Shown here one piece after another: positions 25,701 through 37,266 of a stretch of 64,000 bases of DNA. The stretch's first letter is position 1, and each line of letters begins with the position of its first letter. The stretch comes from Tetrahymena thermophila SB210. Lineage: Eukaryota > Ciliophora > Oligohymenophorea > Hymenostomatida > Tetrahymenidae. The notes beneath the pieces were generated by a model. That model saw only the letters and a program-made list of their open reading frames with translations. It was not told where the DNA came from and did not search any database. The position numbers and the translations under genes were made by a program. The DNA lies in NCBI RefSeq assembly GCF_000189635.1, contig NW_002476431.1, forward strand, positions 372,001 through 436,000, in the 5' to 3' direction.

Positions 25701-28700
25701 GTATCTTAGCTGATTTAATTTTTCTGCTAATTATGAAGCTTTAAATTGCAAAGTAAACTACTTAAAGACATTTTGGTCATTAATTTACTTTTATCTTAAA
25801 TTTTAATCCTTCTTAATTGAATGTGTATTTTAAGCCATTTCTTTGATCATGCAAAATACTTATCTCATTTTTTAAATATCATCTGCTGATCTAGGTTTAG
25901 AAATAACTTGTTATTAAGATTTGTTCACTATTTTTTTCAACAAGTTTTTAGATTGATTCCACTTTAAAAGTCTTTTTTTAATTTCTATTTTTGCATGATA
26001 GACAAAAATATTTGTAAGGACTAAATTCAGCTTTGCCCTTTACTACCATAATTTGAATAGCTTAGCTCTTAGCTTATAATTATTAGAATTTTTAATAATG
26101 TTATATTTCATTCTCTTATCTTTGAGAAGATGAGTCTTAATCTTCCATTCAACAAACTTAGATTTTAGAACTGAAGCTTCAATGCAAGACCTAAATTGCT
26201 AGACTTGATTTATACTTTAATTAGTGTAGTATTTCCAAACCATCAAAATTCCCTTCTTTATTTCGACTTATTTTCTTTAACGATATTAATCAAGGATATA
26301 CAAATGATTATCTTTTTCAATATTTTTATTGAGTATATATGTCTTTAATGCTCCAAATATTCTTGTAGCTAAACTAAAATAATATTTATTAAAAGCACTA
26401 TTATATTTTTAGCTTTTCAATTTTTAAATATTCATGTATTTTCTTAGAACAGCGAATGATTTAAGCTGAAGATTCATTCTGTAAGCCTTTAATGATTAAA
26501 TGGTATTTTACATATCACTTTTACTTTCAGAAAAGTTTTATTAAATTTATTTAAATCCTCTTCTAAGCTTCTTTTTATTTAAGTAAGATTAAAGTTTAAG
26601 AGATTTTTAAGCTAAAGTCTACTTAATTATTTAGTATGTTCTTATCTTATTAAACACCTTTTTAAGCAAATTTAAGTATAAATAATCTTAAATATATACA
26701 TTCTTTTATTTATTTTCCTACTTTTTATATGCATAAAACTTTAGCTTTTTAAAGAAATTTAGAGTGTTATTTCTCTATACAAGTTCATCAAGTTCCAGCT
26801 TTCTCTTAGCTATTTTTCTTTTCTTAAGATAGTATGCTTTAAGCTTGTTAAAACTTTTCCTGTTTTATATTTAACAAATAAGATTTATAATTAAATAATA
26901 TTTTATTTACATTTTAATGGATTTTTGTCTTTAAGTTACAGCCTTTTTGGATTTTTGTATTAATTCCAAATAAATTTATTCTTATCCTTAAATAGCTTCA
27001 AACCCAATCCTCTTTTAATACTTTTAAAATACACTTCGTAATTTTACTATCATATTATACTTATTTATTTTCTTTTGACTAGATTTTTACCATTGCAGAA
27101 GGTACTTTGTTAATAAATCAGTTTCACATTTAAATTAAATTTAATCTGATTTTTTATTCTCAATTTTTCTTTTATTAATTAAGTTTTTTAAACATGAAAA
27201 GACTTTTTGTTGTAAAATTTTTTAATTTAATTTCAACATATTAAAGAAAAACTATCTTAAGTTTCTTTTTTTGCCTCTATTTGTTGTGATGATATGTATT
27301 TCTTATGTTTCTTCTAATCTCTTAAATCCTTGAAAATCAGAAACTTTAACTGGATTATGTAGGTTATTTTTGATGTTAAACCTATTTGTAAAAAATAAAA
27401 ATTAATTAATAATTTCAAAGTAAATTTAATTACAAATCAGCCCAAGTTTGAAGTACTTTATGCTTTCTGTATTTAATAATAGCCCTAGAGACGTCTTCTT
27501 GACGCTATTTATTAAATAACTTTCTGAGCCAAATATATAGAATGTTTTATTTAATCTATTTCTTTCTTTTTTCATTGATAGCTATCATGTTTTCATAGTT
27601 ATTTATTTTATAAGTTGTATATTTTCTTAATCCAAGTAAGATTTTTCTCTTCATCTTAATTTGATTTTCCTTTATAAACTTGTTTTCTTATGATTTTAAG
27701 AACCATTTTTATTTAAGTTTATTAAAGTACTTTAAAAGTATTTCGTTTTTGATAGCTATGATTGACTTTGCACATAAATATGTTACATTTTTATTGTATG
27801 AATGCAATTTCTTCCATTACTTCATAGATTACTTGGCATAATTAATTTGTTATCTACATTTTATATATTCAAGACTCTTTCTTTCATATTTTCTTTTTCT
27901 GTAATACTTAACAAAAGCATTAAAAATAGTTAATTTTAAGAAGATTAGATGATCACTTTTAATAATTTTTTGCTTTTAGAAATCCCTTTAACGTAAATAT
28001 TTCATGATAACAAAAAATCTACTTAATTATAGTCTTTTTACTAAATCAACTAAGTAACGGAAGCTTTAATTTCTACATCCTAGCTTGTACCAAGCCCTAA
28101 AATGCTTTTTTTGAAATACTTTTTCTACTTTCTCAGTATTTTTTGCTTGGAGAGTTACTTTCTTTTGTCTATAATTTTTATAATCTTTAAGTTTATGGAG
28201 ATAATTCTACATAAGCTTTTGCTTATATGCAATTCTAATTTTATCAGTCAAAATACTTTTTATTTTATGACTTTTAGAATAATTTAGTATTTTTTAGAAA
28301 GTGTTCACAATATATTTGTTAAACAAATAAGATTTCACAATATTTTTATTCCTAAATTTATTTTAAAAATATTTTAATATCTTATAAAAAATTATTGCTT
28401 TACTTTGTTGACTTTGAGTGTTTATCTCTATAATTTGCTAATGCAAATAAACATTCTTTATAAACCTTTTTTTCATATATCTATCTAATTTGTTAATATA
28501 TAAAGTTTCTTTATCTTCTTTTATCAGAATAAATTCTCCAGGCAAAGAATATTCTACTCATTTAGTTTTAGCTTTTAGTTTAGAATTTTGTTGAAATGAC
28601 ATCTCTTACCTATTATTTCATTATAATATTTTACACTTTTGAAGAAAAATAAGTATATTTTTTACCATTTTTTATCTATTTGCATAATTTTAGATAGCTT

Positions 28701-31700
28701 GGAAAGATTAAACAATAAGCCATTTTTTATAATAAATGCCAGCTTATTCATAGTTTTCAGAATATCCACGTGATGAAGAAAATTCTCTTCTATAAATCTT
28801 AAAGTATTTTTAAAGTAATTTTTTCTCTATCTTTTCTCTTATTATTTTAAAACCATTTCTTGAATTTTTTCTCTCTTAAGCTCTTAAACTCATTTCTCTA
28901 AAAACATTCTTTTCAAAATAAGCAAATAAATAAGTAAATAATTTGAACTAAAAGTAAAATTTATATCATACTTCGACAGTCTTTTTATTTAGCTTTTTCT
29001 GCATTTTTTCAACACAAAATCTTAAACATTAAGATTTTGTAGAATAAATTTTCATGGCATCAAAATGTTTTTAATAAATTTTATTTAACATCTTCTTTCT
29101 AAAGTCATTTCTTGATCTAAAAATAAATTTTAGTTAATTTAATATTTAAATAAGTATTTAATTTACCTTAAGAAAGTCACCCAATTCTTAAAAGACTTAC
29201 TTAAAATGAATTGATTTAAATTTCTATGAGATTAAAATAATTTTTCTGTTTGAGTTTTGTTATAATAATTTATAGATAGTATACTAGGATAAGTAAAAAA
29301 TATTCCATGTCCTATTATTTAAATTGCAATTTCTTCATTTATTTATTACTCATTCATCATCTCTTAATTTTCATATACTTTTAGTATATTGCTCTAAGAC
29401 TATCTTTGAGTTTAATAAACAAAATTTTATTCAGATAGATTTCTTTGCATACGCTGATTATCGCTTTAGTCATTTTCTGATAAGAATTATTAATCTTGAT
29501 TATGGTTTTCATTTCTAGAAGTTTTATTATCATGTTATCTTGCAGGGGCAGGAGAGAAGGATCTAACAGTATCAAAAACTTGATTTGGATTAACATTATT
29601 CCCCATAGCTGTTGCTTGAGTGCTTCTAGAGAATAAATAATTTTTACTCTTTTAGTTAGGCAGTAATTTTTTATGATTTGACATTAAATTATTATTGCTA
29701 CTTGAGTTTTGCATCATAGATTAGTGAGTGGGATCAATTTATTCATCTTCGCTCTCTCCTTTACCAAAAGACTAATAATTTTCTTTTTATTGCTAATTAT
29801 TAAGTATTTAATTCATTTTTTATAAGTATAAAACTTATTCTTTAAAAGCCTCAAATTGAATATTTCTTTACTGACTAATTTAGTAATCGTTATCATTTAA
29901 TATCATAATCATCATTCTATACAAAAAGTAAAGAATTCTCGCATCTTTGTATTTTTATTCTTTACTTTTATTCAGTTAAACAAATTTTTGCCATTATTTA
30001 TGATGCTTATTTATAATTCTAAGTTAATTATAGCTCTAAATTTTGTTAAAAAATATTTAAAATTTGAATTAAAAAATTTTAACTAAATTACCTCTGTATT
30101 TTCAACTCTTTCTCTGTTATTAAATAAAAATAACTTCAAGTGATAGAAAAACTTAGATGATAAATTTTTATTATAAAATTCACTTGCTCTTTGATCTTAA
30201 ATTTTGAAATACTTAATGATTCTAAAGTTATCTATCATAGATAAAAGAGAATGCTATTTTAACTATATTTCTATAGCTTTATTGAGTATTTCTTTTTTCT
30301 TCTTAAAACAAAGAATGGATCTTATATTATTAATAAATCTGTCAAATGATATTTTCTTTTCAAGCAGACTTTATTTCATTTTAATATCATCTTTTATTAT
30401 CTGGCGTTCTTTTTTTTCAGATTTTAACTATTTTAAATGATTAAAAGCTAGTTTTTTTAAGTTATTTTAGGCAGTTTATTGTGTCCTTTCCAATTTTAAC
30501 CTATTTGATCTCTTTAAAAAATAAAAATATAAGTTTAAATAAAAATATATAAAATAGTAAGTAAGTAAATACATGATTTCTGGAGAACTATAAAAATTTT
30601 TAAAAGTACTTTTCCTTTAAAACTTATTCTTTTTTGTATTTTGCTGCATAATAAGTATATTTATCAATTTTTCCATCATTTAATCTATCTCTTAATTCAT
30701 TGAAGCATTTTCTTAAAATATTCTATCTTTTTTTCATAACAAAATTTAATTTTGCTTCTTTCCAAGTATTTTCTTCTTATACATATTATTCCTACATATT
30801 TTAAAACAAAATATTAACAAAAAAATTTTTTTTTTAGTTTATTACCCATTTTTCGAAAAATTTCCTTTAAATCTTGATTTTAATAAAATTTTCTACTTAT
30901 TCCTCCTTATTTATGTATTCAGTTGCTCCTTTCCATCTTTAAATATAATCTTTCCAGTTTGCAAAATGGTAATGTAGTACCCATTTTCTCTATATTGATA
31001 ATATATAAAATAGTTTTTATTTGTTAATATCATATGATTTAATTTACTCTTAATCCTTGAGCCATTTCATTTCTAACTAAATCAATATCTTCCTCTATTT
31101 CGTCAATACTTCTGTGTCTATTTTCAAAATTGTACTACACATTTTCTTAGTTTTATTTTTCGTTATCTTAATTTTCATACTTAAGCATTTGTTTAGTGCT
31201 TGAATCAAGAGATAAATATTTTTTATGATTAGCTGGCATAAATTAATATTATTGATAATCTTTAGGTTCTAATGATAAATATTTTTTATTATCTATGCCA
31301 TTTACCTTTGAATTTAAATCTGAATTATCAATGGATCTATTGAGAGTTTAGTGCTAATTTTCTTAGATAAATCTTCTTTATTATATTTGCTCCAAATTAC
31401 CTTTCATCTATCTGTTGGCCTAAAAGTTGTTAATTGAATTTAAAGGGCTTTAAATATTGACATATTCATCAGCATTCTGTGTATTAAATCTTACTCTTTA
31501 AGACTATTGCTAATTAACACTACTATTAAATGAATTATTGTGAGAATTACTAGTGTTTAATCTTGCTTGGTAGTTAGAGAGTTTTGAATTGTTTAAGTGA
31601 GGTGAAAGGCTTCTATTATTAGGATGACAAATAGGAGATGCTGACCTTTTTAGATTATTATTACTATCCATTTTATTGTTTGGAGAGTAGCTATACTTTC

Positions 31701-32531
31701 TAATGCTATAACGATTAGGCTAATCTGCTTATTCTGTTGCATATCTATATAAATTATCATTAAAAGGATTAGACATTTTCAAACCTGAATTAATAATTTT
31801 AGATGCAAATTGTTGGTATTATCCAAGTCTTCCTCTCACTTATTATTATTCATATTGAGAGCTAGGAGTATGCTCAATATCTTATATTTCATTTATTTCT
31901 TTATTTACAAAATTATTATCGTTTTCTTCACCTGAGCTGGTATCAAAATTTTTAAACTATATGTTGTATTCTTTTCTATCATTTTTTTAATTATTCACAC
32001 CAAAGTTGGTTGGTGAAAGTGACTAATTTTTACTGCTGAACTTGCTTGATATTTTTTACTTGGCTAACTTTTGCTTTGAATATGGTTTCTCTGAGTTATC
32101 ACTATTGTCAGAATACCCAGAATTTTTTCTGTTTTATTTCATTTTTAATTTTTATATTTCTTTGTAATTTGTCAACAAACTCCTAAGTTGATTGTCTTGT
32201 GCTCTTCTAGATGCATGAATGATAATTTCATAAACATCATATGCAAAAGGATCTTCAAAGCTAATTCCACTTTCCTCTATAATTTTTTATGATTTTATGT
32301 TAAATAAGAAGAATTACTTTTTTCACTGGAAATAATTGAATAATGCATTCAAAAGAATTTGTAAAAGTACAACAACCATAAATAAATAGCAAATAATGAT
32401 TCAAATTTTTAACCTATATATGTATCGTAAGCTTTCAAAATATCGAAAATTGATATGTCTTCGCTATTGTTAGGGATAAGCTTTATAATTTCTTAAATTG
32501 CTTGCTCCTCGCTCCTAAATAAGGATGCCAT
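22715..32531 (-). CDS. Giant Sfi1-repeat (centrin-binding) basal-body-type protein with Q-rich insert
   Basis: Spans 9.8 kb, about 2,900 residues, with many short introns not all resolved. The start is MASLFRSEEQAIQEIIKL (ATG 32531-32529). Its N-terminal part contains ISIFDILKAYD and EESGISFEDPFAYDVYE, similar in pattern to the N-terminus of Sfi1 proteins. A long S/N-rich disordered stretch follows (about 32000-29600). Through about 30.9-24.6 kb and again at 23.3-23.0 kb are repeated helices carrying Trp in the Sfi1 style: FKNWVTFLR, YYKKWLIVQSFQAIQNYA, FKLWKKFVESS, KAHLFWENK, LYFWARAYQNA, VFNVWRKFT, RVFLEWKEV, CFSSWKMF. Sfi1 repeats bind centrin along a long helix; ciliates carry a family of such proteins (Sfr) at basal bodies. 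Exon 23479-24653 inserts a very Gln-rich block between repeats. The C-terminus (..SALFTGKLKIQDTS) ends at TGA 22717-22715. That it is one gene rather than two is inferred from continuity of style. Confidence 0.75.
23479..24653 (-). other. Gln-rich low-complexity exon inside the Sfi1-repeat gene
   Basis: A single 1,175-nt exon bounded by short AT-rich introns (23409-23478 on its 3' side). It opens with the Sfi1-like piece TLYFWARAYQNAQQY, then runs into sequence dominated by CAA/TAA/TAG glutamine codons, with runs of up to five Q plus N, S, D, E and Y. It is disordered and prion-like in composition. On the opposite strand the same bases read as Leu/Ile/Phe-rich open frames, which are shadows. 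Confidence 0.8.
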
Positions 32532-33372
32532 ATTTTATATTTCAATTTAAAAAAGACTATATCTTAATATAAAAAGTATCAAAATTTTTTAAATTATGAC
32601 TAAGTAAATCACAAACAAATCTTTAATTATAATATCAAGTCATGTTTTTTTCTTTAATAGTTTCAATGAAAAAATAATTTAATTTATTGACTTCAATATA
32701 TCTTTAAAATCAAATAATTAATATTTATGTTTGTTAATTTTTTTTTTTTGAATTTTAATAGGATAAATAATTAATCCTCCATTTTGAAATTTGATTATCA
32801 ATTAAATTTACCAAATATTTTTATTTGCTATTTACAAGATTTTATTTTTATTGATTTTCAAGTTAAAGAATAATAATTCTAAGAATGAGGATCAGTCATT
32901 TTTCTATTCACAATTTTAATTAACCTCTTCTGAAATCAAAAGCTATTTTTTTTAATCTACTGAACATTTCTCTATAATAAATAAAATATTATCATACTAA
33001 TTAAATTCCTTCAAATATTAAAAAAGTTTACATTTTTATTTGAATGATTTTTTAGAATAGTTCTAATTTAATATATTTTATTTTCATTAATTAAAAATTT
33101 GACCATTTTTATGTAAAAAATAGGAAAATAACCCAAAAATTGCTTTCATAAAATATTTTATAGTTTTTATATTCTAATAAAGAAACTCAATAATTTAAAT
33201 CAAAAAGTAACTTTCTTGTTACGTAAGTTGACTAATTGATTCTAAAGCTATTAAAGAATGATTAAAATTAACATTATAGCAAATCTTAATATTAATTGAT
33301 TTGATTATTATTATTATCATCATCAGTGATTAAACAAGTTTAAAATATATAAAAAGTAATACCTTGATTAAA
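32532..33372. other. Divergent promoter region
   Basis: Lies between the 5' ends of the Sfi1-repeat gene (minus) and the next plus-strand gene. A/T-rich; no motif can be named. Confidence 0.7.
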
Positions 33373-34315
33373 ATGTTTTAAAAGAAAAATAATATTGGAA
33401 ATTCATAGAATGATATTTAAAATTAATGTGATAATGAGTCTGAAGCTGAAATTATTGTAATTTTTATTTATTGTTTGCCATATTAAAACAAATTTAAATA
33501 ATCCTAAGATATATTTTTTTGATAATTGAGGAAATGAAACATAGATTAGAGGAAAGGGAAAAAAATAATGAACATTTGTCTCAGTTTGAAATCTACTTAA
33601 AAGATAAAATAGATTCGCAATTAGATAAATAGAAGAAGGCAAATAAATTCCTTGATACAGACCCAGGAGAAATAAATAGAAGAAAGTTAGCTCTTAGTCA
33701 TATTATAGATAGAAATTAAGACATATATGAATATGTTTAAAAAGAAATAAACTTGGTAATAAAAACAAACATTTAAAAAATCATCTTAATAATATATATT
33801 AGTAAAAGGAAGGAGTTAAATCACCTAATAGTCTTTCATAACAGTTTAATAGTATTTATTATGATTCTATCACTAAAAAGAAAGTAAAGAGAGCTACACA
33901 AGAAGACTTTTATTCTTAGCAGAGGACTCGTCCATCAACATCACATAATAAAATGTATCCTGAATAAGTTTTTGGAGAGAATTTAACTAAAAAAGAAGAA
34001 AAGTAGCTTGATTAATATAGAAAATAGTTTAACATGCATCACTTTTATAAGGATTGGCTTGACGAAAAAAAGATTAGACTAAATTCTTAAATAGATGTAA
34101 AAATTATATTATTAAATTTAATTGGTAGTCCAAAGATTGCATATGATTTACTATCTTCCTTAAATAATCAGTTATAATAACCATTCAAACAACATATTTT
34201 CTATTAAAAAATAGTATTTATCTTCTAAATGTAAATTATAGTTAAAAAGAATAAACATAATATTTTCACAATTCAAAAATCTTTAAAAAAGCAAAAAAAA
34301 AAATCATATTTTTGA
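33373..34315 (+). CDS. Unknown charged helical protein, 273 residues
   Basis: Three exons, 33373-33456, 33531-33755 and 33803-34315, each a whole number of codons and together 274 codons ending TGA. The N-terminus is MFQKKNNIGNSQNDIQ. Exon 2 is a lysine/glutamate-rich helix (EMKHRLEEREKNNEHLS, then INRRKLALSHIIDRNQDIY), likely coiled coil. Exon 3 begins QKEGVKSPNSL and carries FGENLTKKEEKQLDQYRKQF and HHFYKDWLDEKK, then a more hydrophobic end (IILLNLIGSPKIAYDLLSSL). No recognised domain, signal peptide or membrane helix. All three exons being in phase 0 is notable. It precedes the cyclic-nucleotide-binding-fold gene by 423 bp on the same strand; no functional link is evident. Confidence 0.75.
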
Positions 34316-34738
34316 TTAAATCAAAATTAATTTTCTAGAATTTTAATCAATAATTTTAACTAGTATATAAAATGTAATCACATTATTGAGCTAAATAAGT
34401 GAAAGATTAAAAAATTATCAAAAAAGAAAAAAATTTTAAATTTATCTACTTTGTGCTAAAATTCTTAGCCTTACTTTAACATAACTTAACTATTTTTGCA
34501 AATGTGTTTTTTCTAAAATTTTAATTTTTTTAAAGAAAATCATCAAGAAAAGACATTTAGTTTATTTAATAATCTTACTTTTTTAAAAATTATTTTTATT
34601 TAACTATTTTTTATGCTTAAAAAGGCATATGTAAACAGTATCTCAAAACTAAATGCAATTGAATAATAATAAGAGCACTTGATATAAAAAGATAAATTTT
34701 ATCTCTCTTCTGATCAAAAAAGGCATATTTAAAGAATA
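34316..34738. other. Intergenic spacer
   Basis: A/T-rich, between two plus-strand genes; no feature seen. Confidence 0.65.
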
Positions 34739-36721
34739 ATGAGTGCAAATTAATCTTCAAGAGATAAAAGTCATATAAATTATATCACTTTACATTCTTA
34801 ACCTGTATCGATTAATTCAAATTAGTTATAAAGCCCTACACTTATGCCATATAAGCAATATAGAATGCAATAAGTAGTCAATAACAAAAATAATACTTAA
34901 TAAAAAAACTAAAGCAATGTCATTACTGTTACAAAATAAAATTAAAAAATTGATACACTTAAAACAAATAAAAGTCGTCCAAATACCTCTAACTAAAGCC
35001 CTAAAGCCTAAAATTAAAAATAAATTTCATTAAGTAGATAAGGCTCACTTAAAAAAAGCAAATCCCCTGAAAAGAAAAATATAACTAATATTTTTGAATA
35101 AAAAAATGAAGTTGCTCTATTTAATAACTTTGTTTATTCCTCTCCTTTTCCTAAATGGATAGTATAAAACAGAAAATACGAAGAACTAAAATAATCAGAA
35201 TAATATGACATGAATAAAAAGATTATATCAATTTGTAAAATGGAGTAAATTTATAAAATAGATTTTGCAATATTTTAGTAATCATTAATTTTAATTTATA
35301 AAAGGACTTTTAATAGAACAGCATTCTAAAAACATATCGTCGCTTTATTTTTATAAAAAATTTCTTTATTTAAAATGATGCCTTTTCATATGCTTGAAGT
35401 CATCGCATAAAGGCTAACCTACCAATTCGTGGATTAAACTTAATACAGTATAAAATATAAAATATTTTTAAATTAGATTTAATATTTATTCTATAAATAA
35501 GTTTGTAAATAAGGCGATAAAGGTGATTGCATGTATATCATATTTTAAGGACAAGTAGAAATTATTATCAATGGGTTCGTAATTAAAAAAATATTTTCTG
35601 ATGGTGAATTCGTTGGAAGAACAGCCCTTGAAACAGATAAACCAAGGTAGGTTTTCCATTTTTTATTTAAAAATATTTTTTTAAGTTAATTAAATTTAAA
35701 AGAAATGCAGACATGAGGGCTAAGAAACCTTGTCATCTTTTACTTTTGTCAAGAATGGATTATCAGCAATGTCTAAGTGTAAGCTATTTTTATCATAATA
35801 TGCATATTTTAACAACTAAATTATAAATAGAGAGCTATTGCTAGCGAAAAGGGAAACATTTCGAATTTTATTTTAAATCATCCTTTCTTTAGGCACTTTA
35901 GAGCTGATAAAGTAGAAAAACTTTGTGATGAAATCAAAGCACGTTTTCTTGCACCTAAAGAATGTCTTTTTAAAGAAACAGACCCTATTGATAATTTTTA
36001 CATTGTAAAGCAAGGATTGCTAATTAAAACTATGTAGGTAGAGCTAGAATAGTAGAATAAATGGCCCAATAAAGATGAAAATGGATAAGTTTATTGGGAA
36101 AACTATATTTAAGGAAAAAAAGTTATATACACAATTGAGTTTTCAGGAGGAGATATTGTAGGCTATTACGATATGATGGTCCCTAATGAACAAGGTGTCA
36201 GAACAGAAACAATAGATTCAATATAAGATACATTTGTTTTATATATTAATAAAAATATATTTAACTTGAGTAGACTTATTTATTTTTAAATTATGAGTTT
36301 TTTATTTGTTTTTTTGATAAAAATAGTTTTTGATGAAGACGATATGCTAATATTCAGAGAACATCATAGAAAAAAATACCCAACTAACTATGAAAGTTTA
36401 AAATAAAAAATAAAAGATGAAGAAGGCTAATACAAAGCTAATATTTAGGCATTGGAAGATGCTGTTAGGCTTAAGCTTTAGTCTTGCGAATAAATTGTTT
36501 TAGAAAAAAATAATGATAAGATTAACTAATTTATAAAGTAGCAGCGCCAAAAGAAGAAAGCAGAACTAAGAAAAAAAATACCTTTTGAATATAAATAACC
36601 AGTAAATAAAATATTTATTTATTTTTGATTTTTTTTTATTTTGAAATACCATATTTAAAAAATAATTTAATCTTCTTTAAAATAATCAACAGGTAATAAG
36701 AAAACTAAAAAATTAAAATGA
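34739..36721 (+). CDS. Protein with two cyclic-nucleotide-binding folds
   Basis: Exons 34739-35447, 35502-35646, 35703-35778, 35831-36269, 36327-36601 and 36701-36721 sum to 555 codons. About 165 residues of basic Q/N/S-rich leader are followed by the first cNMP fold: FLQKISLFKMMPFHMLEVIAQ helix, CKQGDKGDCMYIIFQGQVEI strands, then FVGRTALETDKPRNADMRAK in the phosphate-binding cassette. The second fold starts ILNHPFFRHFRADKVEKL, then FKETDPIDNFYIVKQGLL and FSGGDIVGYYDMM. A charged coiled-coil tail ends the protein. In cAMP/cGMP-binding proteins the cassette reads Phe-Gly-Glu-x-Ala; here the Glu is replaced (VGRTA, VGYYD), so nucleotide binding may be lost or altered. Such two-domain proteins occur in cilia and in PKA regulatory subunits, but no PKA inhibitor motif was seen. 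A 60-nt piece (35245-35304) may be an optional in-frame intron. The tiny last exon is tentative. Confidence 0.83.
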
Positions 36722-37266
36722 GTAACAAACAAATCAATGAAGTTGATTTTTTTGATAGAATCGAATTCTTGCTGAATTTTTCTTTTTTATATTTTCTAGA
36801 AAAATTATCAAATTAAATAAAATTTGATTTGTCTTTTCATGTAAAGTAAGTAATAAAAAGGAAAAAAAATGCATAAAAAACTAAAATATTTTTTTTAAAC
36901 AGACACATTTTATTTGTTTTTTAATTTAAATAAATTTATTACTTTTTTTTTTACATTTGTGAAGAAATTTTTTTCTTATAATATAAAATGCTTTTCTTAT
37001 TTGATTGATCTAAAAGTCTAAGATGAATTTCCAAAAGCTCAAAAATTTTAACTAAAAGCTTAATTTTTTTCAAAAAGAAGAAAAATATTCTTATTAGAGT
37101 TTATGTATTAGACAACAAAATATTTAATATGAAAATTTTATATTTATGTTAAGTAATTATTTAATTTTCACAGTCTCTTAAATAAACTTTTAAAGAAATA
37201 CATTTTTTTAAATTTTCATTTTTTGATTAAATTAAATTGGTTTATTAAATTTGTGAATACATTTTT
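36722..37266. other. Convergent intergenic region
   Basis: Between the 3' ends of the cNMP-fold gene (plus) and the surface-protein gene (minus). A/T-rich with no gene. Confidence 0.7.
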
